DNA from: Ferrovum sp. PN-J185 | GTDB taxonomy: Bacteria; Pseudomonadota; Gammaproteobacteria; Burkholderiales; Ferrovaceae | Reading direction: 5' to 3' | Length of the DNA stretch: 64,000 bases | Assembly: GCF_001581925.1 (NCBI RefSeq) | Contig: NZ_LQZA01000001.1 | Coordinates: forward strand, 372,001-436,000 | Shown here: positions 34,213 to 43,041 of the stretch, piece by piece | Position numbering within the stretch: position 1 is the stretch's first letter | Layout: each line of letters opens with the position of its first letter | The notes under the pieces: generated by a model | What the model was told of the DNA's origin: nothing | Database searches by the model: none | What the model saw: only the letters and a program-made list of their open reading frames with translations | Translations under genes and position numbers: made by a program

Positions 34213-34872
34213 CTAATTTGGTTTATTGATTTCTATGAAAATTTCATTTCTTCTAAACATAGGGAGAGTCCATGGTGGATTATAGCGTGCAAGTTGTGCT
34301 TCCCCTATAACGACAAAGGCATGCTCATGCGCCCATTTAGATAGCTCATCAATCTTGGCAGTGATTTTTTCATTTGTATTTAATCCAGAATAACGATTTA
34401 TTACAAAGTAACGCGTTGGCAGTTCAATTAATTGAATGGAAGGATTATTAGGTTTTGGTATGGTTTGTAAGTTGTATTCGCTTGGCATTACAAAACTTAC
34501 CTGCCATATTTGCGCATTATCAAAATGCTCTGCTATTAAGGTAGGTTTAATAGTTACTGGTGTGTGGATAGATTGAATCACATCAGGTGAAATTGATACT
34601 GGAGCGGTCATACTTATTTTTGTGGTTTCCTCGGTATTACTAGACTGATTATTACCAAAAATATAATCAGCAATAATTTGAAAACCTTTTCTTGATGCCT
34701 CACTCATATCTCCTTTGATAATAGTTTTCGCAATTAACATAGGTGGATATTCGCGAACTTCAAAATTATCTTGTTTGTATAAAACACTATAATGAGGTTC
34801 TTCAACAGCCATGACGTTTTTCGTCCAAGTTAGTAATAAAAAAACAAATATTAATGATATTTTTTGAATCAT
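34213..34872 (-). CDS. SOUL-family haem-binding protein
   Basis: 219 residues with an N-terminal signal peptide (~1-22). The SOUL/HBP2 domain is clear: YEVREYPPMLIAKT-like opening (NFEVREYPPMLIA), ISMTAPVSI, VSFVMPSEY and the tail VVIGEAQLARYNPPWTLPM with RNEIFIEI. SOUL proteins bind tetrapyrroles. Likely periplasmic. Alone on the minus strand; possible partner is the small membrane protein upstream. Confidence 0.9.
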   Translation of the reverse strand: MIQKISLIFVFLLLTWTKNVMAVEEPHYSVLYKQDNFEVREYPPMLIAKTIIKGDMSEASRKGFQIIADYIFGNNQSSNTEETTKISMTAPVSISPDVIQSIHTPVTIKPTLIAEHFDNAQIWQVSFVMPSEYNLQTIPKPNNPSIQLIELPTRYFVINRYSGLNTNEKITAKIDELSKWAHEHAFVVIGEAQLARYNPPWTLPMFRRNEIFIEINKPN

Positions 34873-34920
34873 AATGAGACAGGCTTACAGAATTTTAGTA
34901 CTAATCCAGTATACAGTAGC

Positions 34921-35232
34921 TTAGCTAATCCATTTATTTGAAATACAAATTAAACGCATTCTGAAAAACGTAATTGCTACACCAAATGGAAAAAAAACAA
35001 TTGCTGCGATAATCCAATAAAATGAATTTTTTTTAGAAAGTGTAGCTAACTGAGCTAAAAAATAAAGATAAATAACATTACTCAACACCATAATAATTAA
35101 GTCTATTGTGAGCATGTTGTGATCTAATAATAGGATACCTACTAGAGAGACAGAAAATACAACAAATGAAATAAACAAATAGCGATACAGTCTAATAACG
35201 CTAATTTGATCTGAGCTTTTGTCATTAAACAT
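34921..35232 (-). CDS. Small membrane protein, function unknown
   Basis: 103 residues with three probable membrane helices (YLFISFVVFSVSLVGILL; MLTIDLIIMVLSNVIYLYFLA; FYWIIAAIVFFPFGVAITFF). I do not recognise a family. Seventeen bases after the amidase gene's start side, in the same orientation, so it may be cotranscribed with the amidase. Confidence 0.7.
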   Translation of the reverse strand: MFNDKSSDQISVIRLYRYLFISFVVFSVSLVGILLLDHNMLTIDLIIMVLSNVIYLYFLAQLATLSKKNSFYWIIAAIVFFPFGVAITFFRMRLICISNKWIS

Positions 35233-35249
35233 AATTATTTTTAACCGTA

Positions 35250-36554
35250 TTAACTAGCACTAAATAGATTTTCTAATAAATGGGCATAGCTTAACAATTG
35301 CTTATCTTTGTTAAAATCACCTATCACAGTAAGACCTAACGGTAGTTTTCTTAAACTATAACCAATTGGTAAGTGACAAGTGGGGTTTCCTAATAAAGTC
35401 CATAAACGACTCATGACAGGGTCACCAGTACTCTCCAAACCATCAGGTGCTTCACCTAATGTACTTGGCGCAATCAATACATCTACATCATTAAACAGTT
35501 GTTTAATTGTCTCGCGCCCTAATTGTTGTTGCTCAAAAGCTTTTTTAAGCTCATCTAGATGAATAGCCCTACCTTTTTCTATAAAGTGTCCAAGTTTAGG
35601 GCTTATTTGATCGCGTGCTTGACTCCATTCACTTTCTAATGAGCGAGCCATTTCGCTATACATAATAGTTTCTTGCGCGCTATTAAGTTGCTCCCCTAGT
35701 TCTTTTAAGTGTATAGATTTAACTGTTAAGCCATTTTTTATGAGTATTTGTTTAGCAAGATCAAGTACTCTTTTAGCATCATAGGAAATATCAGCCCACA
35801 GAGGTTCTTCTATAAACCCAATGACAGGTGGTGTAATTGAAAAGTCCATTAATTCTTGATTAATTAGCGCTCCAACAGCATAAGCAACATCATCTACACG
35901 TAGTCCCATCATGCCAAGCGTATCAAGACTTGGGCTAAGCGGTTTAACACCAGTCAAATCAAGAGTACCAAACGTTGGTTTATATCCCACAACACCACAA
36001 AATGCTGCCGGTCGAGTGATAGAAGCAGCAGTTTGTGTTGCAAAGGCTAATGGCGTCATAGCGCAAGCAACAGCAGCAGCAGAACCACTAGATGACCCAC
36101 CTGGAGTGACAGTGACGCCAATATTAAGTGATGCAGGATTAATGGTAGGGCCGGGATTTAAAAATGCAAATTCAGTTGTCACTGTTTTTCCAAGAATTAT
36201 TCCACCTAATTCCCGATAACGCGTGATGACTTGCGCATCCTCTTTTGGTTGATATCCCTCATACATGGCAGAACCATATGCAGTAGGAAGATCTTTTGTA
36301 TTAATGAGATCTTTAACACCAATAGGAATACCAGCTAGTGGTAAAGACTGCAGGTCTATATCTGATTCAAAAAAAGACAGTTGTTTCTTTATATTATCAG
36401 GATCAAGTATTTTCCATGCATGAATTTTTGGTTCAAGATGTTCGATACCGGAATAGTAAGCTTGGATAATCTCATGTGGAGAGATTTCTCCCTGTTGCAC
36501 TTGGGCTACTAATTGACGTATTGATAAAGGGACAATATCTTGTAGGGTTTTCAT
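35250..36554 (-). CDS. Amidase (amidase-signature family)
   Basis: 434 residues. Ser-cisSer-Lys hydrolase: Lys in IPIGVKDLINT (~78), cis-Ser in GGSSSGSAAAVA (~155) and the nucleophile Ser in TQTAASITRPAAFCGVVGYKPT (quoted in part: QTAASITRPA, ~178). The Gly usually before the nucleophile (GGS/AGS) is Ala here. Substrate cannot be predicted; relatives hydrolyse aryl or aliphatic amides and are not GatA because no gatB/C is near. Confidence 0.88.
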   Translation of the reverse strand: MKTLQDIVPLSIRQLVAQVQQGEISPHEIIQAYYSGIEHLEPKIHAWKILDPDNIKKQLSFFESDIDLQSLPLAGIPIGVKDLINTKDLPTAYGSAMYEGYQPKEDAQVITRYRELGGIILGKTVTTEFAFLNPGPTINPASLNIGVTVTPGGSSSGSAAAVACAMTPLAFATQTAASITRPAAFCGVVGYKPTFGTLDLTGVKPLSPSLDTLGMMGLRVDDVAYAVGALINQELMDFSITPPVIGFIEEPLWADISYDAKRVLDLAKQILIKNGLTVKSIHLKELGEQLNSAQETIMYSEMARSLESEWSQARDQISPKLGHFIEKGRAIHLDELKKAFEQQQLGRETIKQLFNDVDVLIAPSTLGEAPDGLESTGDPVMSRLWTLLGNPTCHLPIGYSLRKLPLGLTVIGDFNKDKQLLSYAHLLENLFSAS

Positions 36555-36596
36555 GGAAAGACTATGTAAAATTAAAAACTTAATTATATCGATTTT

Positions 36597-37163
36597 TTAA
36601 AATGTCGATTTTATTTTATTATTTAAGTGATTAATTTTTTTAATAAGTGTTTCTTGCCTATATCTTACAGCACGTGGTGTGATTGAAAATAGTGTTGATA
36701 GTTCTGCGATACTGAGTGACAAAGACAACGAAAAAAAATTTTTATCCTTGTCATTTAAAAGATTTTGAGTGGTTAATCTAATATGCTGCTGATATAGTTC
36801 AAGTTGTCGGTTATCTTCTACCTCAATTAATTGAGATAAAGGATCGTTTACAGATTCTTGTTGGTGATGTTGTAAATAGTCAATTATATTTTCTTTATTT
36901 ATTTCTTCTACTTCACTATCAGTTGATAATGAACAATGGCTGATTGGATTACGATAAGATAATCCCCATAATTTACCCATAATAAACGCTTGTACACTGC
37001 CTTGTGATGGATCAAATAGCGTATCCCCTTTAACAATTTGCCAACATATTAAGCGCGCTTCTTGTTCGATATCATTGAGAGATAAGGATGAATATCTCTC
37101 GATACGTTTAAAGTCTGCTTTATTTAAGCTATTAAATAAATCATTCCATAAAGTATTTGTCAT
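36597..37163 (-). CDS. Sigma-factor-like DNA-binding protein linked to parB
   Basis: 188 residues. The N-terminus (SLNDIEQEARLICWQIVKG, then QAFIMGKLWGLSYR) resembles sigma-70 region 2 and the C-terminus (LSIAELSTLFSITPRAVRYR) a region-4-like helix-turn-helix. The link between them is acidic and variable. It overlaps the parB gene by 4 bases (ATGA-type), so it belongs to the partition/conjugation operon. Role is inferred: a dedicated regulator of the element. Confidence 0.55.
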   Translation of the reverse strand: MTNTLWNDLFNSLNKADFKRIERYSSLSLNDIEQEARLICWQIVKGDTLFDPSQGSVQAFIMGKLWGLSYRNPISHCSLSTDSEVEEINKENIIDYLQHHQQESVNDPLSQLIEVEDNRQLELYQQHIRLTTQNLLNDKDKNFFSLSLSLSIAELSTLFSITPRAVRYRQETLIKKINHLNNKIKSTF

Positions 37164-37960
37164 GCTTGTTTTAGTTCGCTAAGAAGATGCTTGTTTAATA
37201 AATTTTCAATGGTTTTTATTAGTTCTTTTTTACTATTGAAGCTATTTAACCAAAGTGGATTGAAGGGGATAGTAATCGTAGAGCGAACTGGTAATGGTTG
37301 TTTAACTATATTTTCATTTTCTGAAATGGGACTGAGTATTGGTAATTCTCTTTGTTTTTCTGATTGGTTAAAGTGTTGTCTTATTTTTTGACACAGGGTT
37401 GATGTAATGACTCCTGACTCAGTCAGTAGTTTGTTTTGTGCTTTTGGTGGCAAACTCTTAAAGATAAGTAATACAGCAACACTTCTTAGTCGTCCGCTCT
37501 CAAATAAAGATCTATAAAGAGGGGTATTTGCTAGTAAATGTCCCTGTATCCAATCATGGCGCCTACCTAATATTTGTGCCAATTGAACCGTACTAACACC
37601 TTCATTGGTAATCTTTACAATCAAATCAATTGTCTCTAGAGGAGTCAACCCCTCTCTAAAAATATTCTCAGAATATTGAATTAATCTTGATAAGATCAAT
37701 GAGTTAGTTTTAGGATAGATAACAACTGGAACTTCTTTTAAACCGGCTTGTTGGGCAGCCATCAATCTTCTTTCGCCACATAGAAGTGTAAAATTCTCTA
37801 AACTATTTTGTTGTACAAGTAGTGGTTGTAATACGCCAAATTGTTTAATGTTATTTGATAAATCGTTGATGCTACTTTCTTCAAAATATTTTCTTGGTTG
37901 CTGTGGGTCACGAATAATCCATTGAATAGGGATTAAACGGTGTAATGATAAGTTATCCAT
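37160..37960 (-). CDS. parB: ParB/RepB/Spo0J-family partition protein
   Basis: 266 residues. The ParB N-terminal CTPase/nuclease-like domain is seen in DPQQPRKYFEESSINDLSNN, LLCGERRLMAAQQAGLKEVPV and the ENIFREGLTPLE block, followed by a KorB-like HTH (TVQLAQILGRRHDWIQGHL). ParB spreads from parS sites and works with a ParA ATPase. A deviant ParA-like ATPase is encoded in the same strand cluster at 39797. Two palindromes upstream (38042, 38065) are candidate binding sites. Confidence 0.88.
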   Translation of the reverse strand: MDNLSLHRLIPIQWIIRDPQQPRKYFEESSINDLSNNIKQFGVLQPLLVQQNSLENFTLLCGERRLMAAQQAGLKEVPVVIYPKTNSLILSRLIQYSENIFREGLTPLETIDLIVKITNEGVSTVQLAQILGRRHDWIQGHLLANTPLYRSLFESGRLRSVAVLLIFKSLPPKAQNKLLTESGVITSTLCQKIRQHFNQSEKQRELPILSPISENENIVKQPLPVRSTITIPFNPLWLNSFNSKKELIKTIENLLNKHLLSELKQA

Positions 37961-38041
37961 TTAAATTTTCCTATACGATCTATTTCAAATGATTGTAGGT
38001 AGTATTTGTGAATGAGGGTAGGGATAGCTATACTCAATTTG

Positions 38042-38058
38042 TAGGGATAATTATCCTA
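38042..38058. promoter_or_regulatory. Palindrome 1 upstream of parB
   Basis: TAGGGATAATTATCCTA, palindromic apart from one extra G. Lies 80 bases upstream of the parB start, a natural position for an operator or parS-like site. Confidence 0.4.
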
Positions 38059-38064
38059 ATATTG

Positions 38065-38082
38065 TTATGACACATGTCATAA
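38065..38082. promoter_or_regulatory. Palindrome 2 upstream of parB
   Basis: TTATGACACATGTCATAA, 8-bp arms around a CA centre. Adjacent to palindrome 1 in the gap between the TraB-like gene and parB. It does not match the canonical chromosomal parS, so if functional it is specific to this ParB. Confidence 0.4.
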
Positions 38083-38095
38083 ATATAGTGATTAA

Positions 38096-39295
38096 TTAAT
38101 TGTTTCTTAATGTATTACGCGCTTCAATAATTGGGCGACCCAACAGCCTAGACCATGCTTGACGACAACGTAACTGTATATCGGGAATAGATGAGTTATT
38201 TGACCACCATTCATTACTAATCGTTAGAATGACTTGTGGGTGTGTAAACAATAAGGTTAACCATGGCCATACAAGAAGTTGATCATAACAAATAATTGCA
38301 TTTACTCTTACACCTTGAATTTCTCTTGTAATTGGCCACCAGTGTGCGTGGTAACTTAATGTTAAAAAGGGATTCCACATTGATAAAGGAGTAGGTAATA
38401 CACTAAAAAATAGTGGGATGGGTTCTGCAACACCATGATTAACTATAACAATTGCATCTTCATAGCCATCTTGATGTTGTAGGGTTACTCCTAATAATAT
38501 ATTTCCATCAAATTGTAAGCTATGTTCAAGTAGTATTCGTGTTCCCAGCTGCCAATTATTTATTATAGTTTCAGGATAAATAACTAAAGTATTATTTACG
38601 GGTTTAAGTGTTGATAATGACTGGATAATATATTCTGTGGCATCTAAACTAGTTACATTGGGTTTAATCTCGGTATTAATACCTTGCCAATTTATTGGAG
38701 ATGTAGGGGGTTGAGTGAATAAGTTAAGGCTACAGCCGATAGTCAGACAAACTATTAGGCCTTGCCAATAATACTTATCCAGAAAGATGAACGTAATTAT
38801 TCCTAGTATAAGCCCTAGTATTCCTGAACCTGGATACCAAAAACCTAAAGCATGAATTGGTGAAAGCCAACCGATAATACCAAAAGGTGGTATAGCTTCT
38901 AATAAAAGAATAATAAATAAACGTTTGGTATTACTGTACCAAAACCAAGGTATAGCTAATATTATTGAACAGCCTAACCAACACAGCACAGCTAGTAAAT
39001 AGTGATTATCATGAAAAAAACGTTGATAAGCGTTAATTAACCCATAAGAACCAGTGGCAAAGTAAATTAATGCTAAGAAAACCCGTTGATTTTTAGTAGC
39101 ATGTTTAAGCACAATGATAATAAATGGTGAAAAGACAATTCCCCAACCTTTTATTAACCATAGTGATCCCAATAAAACAGATATTAGGATTTTATTGAAT
39201 AAGAAAAATTTACTTTTTTTCAAGCTGTTATTTATTAAGATAATAACCAATACCTTCACCAGCTGGATAACAAATATGGTGATGGAATTGCTCAA
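38096..39295 (-). CDS. traB: TraB-like conjugal transfer protein (apolipoprotein N-acyltransferase/nitrilase fold)
   Basis: Up to 399 residues. Six or more membrane helices in the first ~190 residues are followed by a carbon-nitrogen hydrolase domain: VIYPETIINNW (catalytic Glu), ICYDQLLVWPW (catalytic Cys) and TISNEWW. This is the architecture of Lnt and of TraB from Ti/Ri-type conjugation operons; location beside trb genes favours TraB. The start is unclear: the longest frame begins with TTG at 39295 and overlaps the upstream gene by 68 bases; a TTG at 39223, just after that gene's stop, is an alternative. Confidence 0.7.
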   Translation of the reverse strand: MSNSITIFVIQLVKVLVIILINNSLKKSKFFLFNKILISVLLGSLWLIKGWGIVFSPFIIIVLKHATKNQRVFLALIYFATGSYGLINAYQRFFHDNHYLLAVLCWLGCSIILAIPWFWYSNTKRLFIILLLEAIPPFGIIGWLSPIHALGFWYPGSGILGLILGIITFIFLDKYYWQGLIVCLTIGCSLNLFTQPPTSPINWQGINTEIKPNVTSLDATEYIIQSLSTLKPVNNTLVIYPETIINNWQLGTRILLEHSLQFDGNILLGVTLQHQDGYEDAIVIVNHGVAEPIPLFFSVLPTPLSMWNPFLTLSYHAHWWPITREIQGVRVNAIICYDQLLVWPWLTLLFTHPQVILTISNEWWSNNSSIPDIQLRCRQAWSRLLGRPIIEARNTLRNN

Positions 39296-39800
39296 CGATT
39301 CGGCTTTGATTACTAAATTTACAATTTAGTAGAGCTATTTTGGCTTTAGGATTTATATTCCCCCAGTTAATTAACTCATTTTGATTTGAAGGAGTGAATG
39401 AATCCATCGATGGTCTAGTGACAGTAAATATTATACTAATCACAGTTAGTGCTATAAGCAGTATCAGCAGATAATGCTCAAACTTAAATACAAATTTAGA
39501 TAAGTTGTTATGTTCCTTATAGAGAGGTTTTTGTTCGATTGTTGATAGACACAGAGTACAGTTTTTGTTGTTAAAACTTTTATTGTGTAAAGTATGTATC
39601 TCTTCAATTAATTCTTTGTGTATAACCTGTTGTTGTAAATATAATTGTCTAGTTTGGAAGTAAAAGAAAGCGATAATTCCCCAGAAAGGATCATTATCTT
39701 GAAGTTGAAGTCTGTCACACAGTACTGCTTGATCATGCATCTCGTCATGCGTTAATGCTCTACCAAGAAAGGCTTGCCACACTTCGTCTCGTATACTCAT
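39228..39800 (-). CDS. Conjugation-cluster protein with one membrane helix, unknown function
   Basis: 190 residues. The N-terminal ~100 residues are soluble, with CTLCLS as a possible metal pair; one membrane helix (HYLLILLIALTVISIIFTV) precedes a short external tail containing two cysteines (LLNCKFSN, HHHICYPAG). I do not recognise a family. Its start overlaps the ParA-like gene by 4 bases, so it is part of the same operon. Confidence 0.6.
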   Translation of the reverse strand: MSIRDEVWQAFLGRALTHDEMHDQAVLCDRLQLQDNDPFWGIIAFFYFQTRQLYLQQQVIHKELIEEIHTLHNKSFNNKNCTLCLSTIEQKPLYKEHNNLSKFVFKFEHYLLILLIALTVISIIFTVTRPSMDSFTPSNQNELINWGNINPKAKIALLNCKFSNQSRIVEQFHHHICYPAGEGIGYYLNK

Positions 39801-40552
39801 ATTACCTCTAGTGACTCTATCAATGACAATGTCTTATAACTTTGTTTTAGAAAACAGTTGAACGCCAGTTTGAGTCCCATACTAGGTTGTTTGCCGTTAT
39901 AACCGTACTCAAACCAGTTTTTTATTGGCATACCACTAAATTCGGCACTAATTTCATGGTTTAAAGTAGGGAGAGTTATTTCTATCCATTCTCCTTTTGT
40001 AATGTGTGTGTTACGAAACTGAGATAAATTCCAGTGTAGAAAATCCACTTGATTGCCAAAATATAAATTTAATATCGCTACCCCCTTTTTATAATTAAGC
40101 GGTAGAAGTCTTTGACGTTCTTGTAGATTTAATAAGCATAAGGGACTTCTATTAAATATCCATAAAGGAAGCATATTAATTCGAGTCATAATTGCTCCAA
40201 CCTCATGTGAATCACATTGTTTGATATAGTTAAGTAAGTTACCAGGACAATTAATGATTGCTCTTGCTGATTGATTGTTTTTTATATAACGCAGTAATTT
40301 ACGTTCTAAGAATTGCCAACCCTCAATAATTGATAGATCTATACCAAAGCAAGGTATTAGTTTTCCATCATGCCGACGGATAGGGTAGGTAGAGAAGTCT
40401 TTATTTACTAAATCGGCATCAAATAAAACCAAACAATATTCACTCTCATTATTATTTTGATTGGAGTATAAATAAAAATCTACTAGTAAATGACATAAAA
40501 ATGTTTTACCTATTCCGCCCTTATCCCCATCTATAAAATAGGTTCTCAACAT
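39797..40552 (-). CDS. ParA/MinD-like ATPase of the conjugation cluster
   Basis: 251 residues. The N-terminus has a deviant Walker A motif (GDKGGIGKTF) and the second-strand Asp (VLFDADLVNKDF), the signature of ParA/MobD-like deviant Walker ATPases. The rest is divergent and shorter than classical ParA. In trb-type elements such proteins act in partition or in positioning the relaxosome; whether it partners the ParB at 37160 is inference. Confidence 0.65.
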   Translation of the reverse strand: MLRTYFIDGDKGGIGKTFLCHLLVDFYLYSNQNNNESEYCLVLFDADLVNKDFSTYPIRRHDGKLIPCFGIDLSIIEGWQFLERKLLRYIKNNQSARAIINCPGNLLNYIKQCDSHEVGAIMTRINMLPLWIFNRSPLCLLNLQERQRLLPLNYKKGVAILNLYFGNQVDFLHWNLSQFRNTHITKGEWIEITLPTLNHEISAEFSGMPIKNWFEYGYNGKQPSMGLKLAFNCFLKQSYKTLSLIESLEVI

Positions 40553-40555
40553 GAA

Positions 40556-40936
40556 CTAACTATTCTTAATAGATGAAGATGGTTTTAAGGGTAAACAACT
40601 TTTGCAAATCATAATAGGATCCTTGGTTTTAAACTCTACGAGTGATATTTCTTTATATTCTTTTTTTAAAAAATAATTATCTGACCTATCTAAAATAGGG
40701 CGAATAGCAATATAGGTTTCATATCGATTTAGTTTTTGACGACGATGGTACCAATGAAATACAAGTGAAGAGCTAAGACCTTCATAGACAAATTTAATAA
40801 TAATTAATCTATTTTTTGGACTGATATAACGAAGTTTTAGCCATAATTGCTGTGAAAATAGATCTTTTGGTAGATTGATTGGTGCATGTGGCTGGGGTTG
40901 CGGATTATAACTGGTGTCTGCAGTTTTTCTAATCAT
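40556..40936 (-). CDS. Conjugation-cluster small protein, unknown
   Basis: 126 residues, basic, no membrane helix. No family recognised. It overlaps the trbI stop by 8 bases and is followed 3 bases later by the ATPase gene, so it is tightly embedded in the operon. Two cysteines near the C-terminus (ICKSC) could bind metal. Confidence 0.55.
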   Translation of the reverse strand: MIRKTADTSYNPQPQPHAPINLPKDLFSQQLWLKLRYISPKNRLIIIKFVYEGLSSSLVFHWYHRRQKLNRYETYIAIRPILDRSDNYFLKKEYKEISLVEFKTKDPIMICKSCLPLKPSSSIKNS

Positions 40937-42137
40937 GATTATAAACAGGTAATATCAGTGTTTGATTAGCCATTACAGTCAATTCTGTACCGGCTCGGAT
41001 AATTAAGGTTGGGGAGATGTTAAGATTCTTTTGTAATAGTTGACTTCCCACCATATTTAGCTCATTGGCGCTCGCTCCAGCTGCAAGTTGACCTGTATTG
41101 GGACTAGTTAAGATTGAGCTATTTTGTGGCTGTGATAATTGAGCTCCTACTCCTAGCATAGAGATAAGTAATGCACTGCCAACTATACGTCCTGTGTGAT
41201 TATCTATTTGATCATTTAATCCCGCTTGTCCTTTATTATCTGAAGCGGTTAATCCCTTTAAGTCAAATGAAGAACCATCAGGAAAAATTAAGCTATTCCA
41301 GGCAATAAATAGTCTTTGTTGTCCATATGAAATACGGTTGTCATAACGACCAATCAATCTAGTGCCTTGAGGAATAAGTATTAGATCAGGATGGAGTGAA
41401 TCAAAGACATTCTGACTAATTTGTGCTGTTATGACTCCTGGTAGGTCAGAATTGATTTCAGTAATTAAAATAGCATTTAAAATACTTCCTGCTAATATTT
41501 CGTGTTCCCCTTTTGCTGATATCAGTTGACTTGATGATGTACTACCATCCCTTTTTTTTGATAATTGATCAGCAAACTCATCTTCCTTATTTGATATGTC
41601 TTGTTTAATTAAGTGGACTGAAGATTGAGGAATATTTGTTGTACTTAAATTTGATGATGAATTGGGATGACTGACTCCTTCACCTAACAAGGGAGCATTT
41701 AATGCTCTTTCGTAATTCGTTATTGTAGATTCTTGTCGTTGGTAATAATGATCTCTTAACCATATTTGATGTTGATTAAGATTAGATGCAGATGGATTAC
41801 TATTTGTTAATGCTGAGGATGAATTTATATTTTCTTTATCGTGTAAATTGGCTGTATTATTTATATCATGATGAATGATCAGTGGAGGAGGGCTTGGTGG
41901 TGTGGCCGTCCCTATTGAAGAGGGGTTGTTATAGTCAAAAGCGTTCTCTTGAGACGTATGTTGTTGACCTGCAGTAAGAATCCCTATGGTAAGTAAGATA
42001 ATTAACAGTCCAACGATTCCTAATAGTATCCATTTGGTTCTTGGTAATAATCGTTTTCCTGTATCTTCGGCTACAGGGATTACCTTTTCTAATTCATCAT
42101 CATTGTGTTTTATGATTTTAATGAGCCAAGACCACAT
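40929..42137 (-). CDS. trbI: TrbI, VirB10-like mating channel protein
   Basis: 402 residues. One membrane helix near the N-terminus (WILLGIVGLLIILLTIGIL), then a long Ser/Asn/Pro-rich periplasmic spacer, then the conserved VirB10 domain: LAGSILNAILITEINSDLPG, LILIPQGTRLIGRYD, QRLFIAWNSLIFPDG and SALLISMLGVGAQL, ending RAGTELTVMANQTLILP. VirB10 spans inner and outer membranes and gates the type IV secretion channel. Confidence 0.93.
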   Translation of the reverse strand: MWSWLIKIIKHNDDELEKVIPVAEDTGKRLLPRTKWILLGIVGLLIILLTIGILTAGQQHTSQENAFDYNNPSSIGTATPPSPPPLIIHHDINNTANLHDKENINSSSALTNSNPSASNLNQHQIWLRDHYYQRQESTITNYERALNAPLLGEGVSHPNSSSNLSTTNIPQSSVHLIKQDISNKEDEFADQLSKKRDGSTSSSQLISAKGEHEILAGSILNAILITEINSDLPGVITAQISQNVFDSLHPDLILIPQGTRLIGRYDNRISYGQQRLFIAWNSLIFPDGSSFDLKGLTASDNKGQAGLNDQIDNHTGRIVGSALLISMLGVGAQLSQPQNSSILTSPNTGQLAAGASANELNMVGSQLLQKNLNISPTLIIRAGTELTVMANQTLILPVYNHD

Positions 42138-42146
42138 AACTGTCCT

Positions 42147-43031
42147 TTAATTAAATAAATTACCAAAATAAGGACGTTTACCAGAGTGGATAGTAATGAT
42201 TTGTTGATTGTCTCCGCTTCCTAGAACAAGATGTGCTTCCTTAAACAGATGATTAACCACATAATAATGATGATTTATTTCATAGTTGGTTAATACTTCC
42301 TTACCGTTTTCTACAATAAATAAGACAGGTGCTTTCCCTTCAATCCATTCTTTAGGTAATTGAATAAATACTTTTCCTAGAGAAGAAAACACTCTCTCAG
42401 GAAGCGGATCTGCTCCGTCGCACCAATAATTAAAATCTATATCCTGAGGATTAACTGAGGGAAGTGTAGCTATGGCTTCTTTTTTTTGTTCAGTAATTTT
42501 TTCTTGTTGATCTAATACATGTTGAATGATTTCATCGGGATCATAAAATCCAACCATAGGAAGATAATGATTGGAAGTTGATATTAAATTTAGATAATAG
42601 ATTCTGCCTAATGTGGTAGTAATAACTAAATTAGTATTTAGTTTGTCTTCTGTTGGTTTAATCATTACCACAGCACGGTGACCTGCTTGTCCGGTTTGTA
42701 TAATCCAACGTACTGTGTCGCCTAGTGAAAGATTACTAATCTTTTCATTTTCCATTAAATGAATGACACAGACATGTAGAGGAGCACATTCTATAGTGGG
42801 TTGAGAATGTCCATATGGATAGAGTAGTTCTCCTGCTTCTGTTCTTTGTTGATTAATTTTATCAAGTGTTTTTGTAAGTGAAAGTCTATTTTTATCCTGG
42901 TTGGATACTTTAGATTCTATATTTAAAACACCATTATCCTTATTAATTGATTCTGCACTCACATTAGGTGTATAAATACAATTAGTTAATCCTATCGTTA
43001 TTAAGCAGATAAAGGGTATGGTGTTGTTCAT
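42147..43031 (-). CDS. trbG: TrbG, VirB9-like core complex protein
   Basis: 294 residues. A signal sequence with a possible lipobox (IGLTNC) at the N-terminus. The VirB9/CagX blocks are present: TIECAPLHVCVIHLMENEKI, LGDTVRWIIQTGQAG, VVMIKPTEDKLNTNLVITT and the C-terminal KVFIQLPKEW and YYVVNHLFKEAHLVLGSG. VirB9 proteins form the outer ring with VirB10. Ten bases separate it from trbI. Confidence 0.92.
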   Translation of the reverse strand: MNNTIPFICLITIGLTNCIYTPNVSAESINKDNGVLNIESKVSNQDKNRLSLTKTLDKINQQRTEAGELLYPYGHSQPTIECAPLHVCVIHLMENEKISNLSLGDTVRWIIQTGQAGHRAVVMIKPTEDKLNTNLVITTTLGRIYYLNLISTSNHYLPMVGFYDPDEIIQHVLDQQEKITEQKKEAIATLPSVNPQDIDFNYWCDGADPLPERVFSSLGKVFIQLPKEWIEGKAPVLFIVENGKEVLTNYEINHHYYVVNHLFKEAHLVLGSGDNQQIITIHSGKRPYFGNLFN

Positions 43032-43041
43032 TATATTTTCC

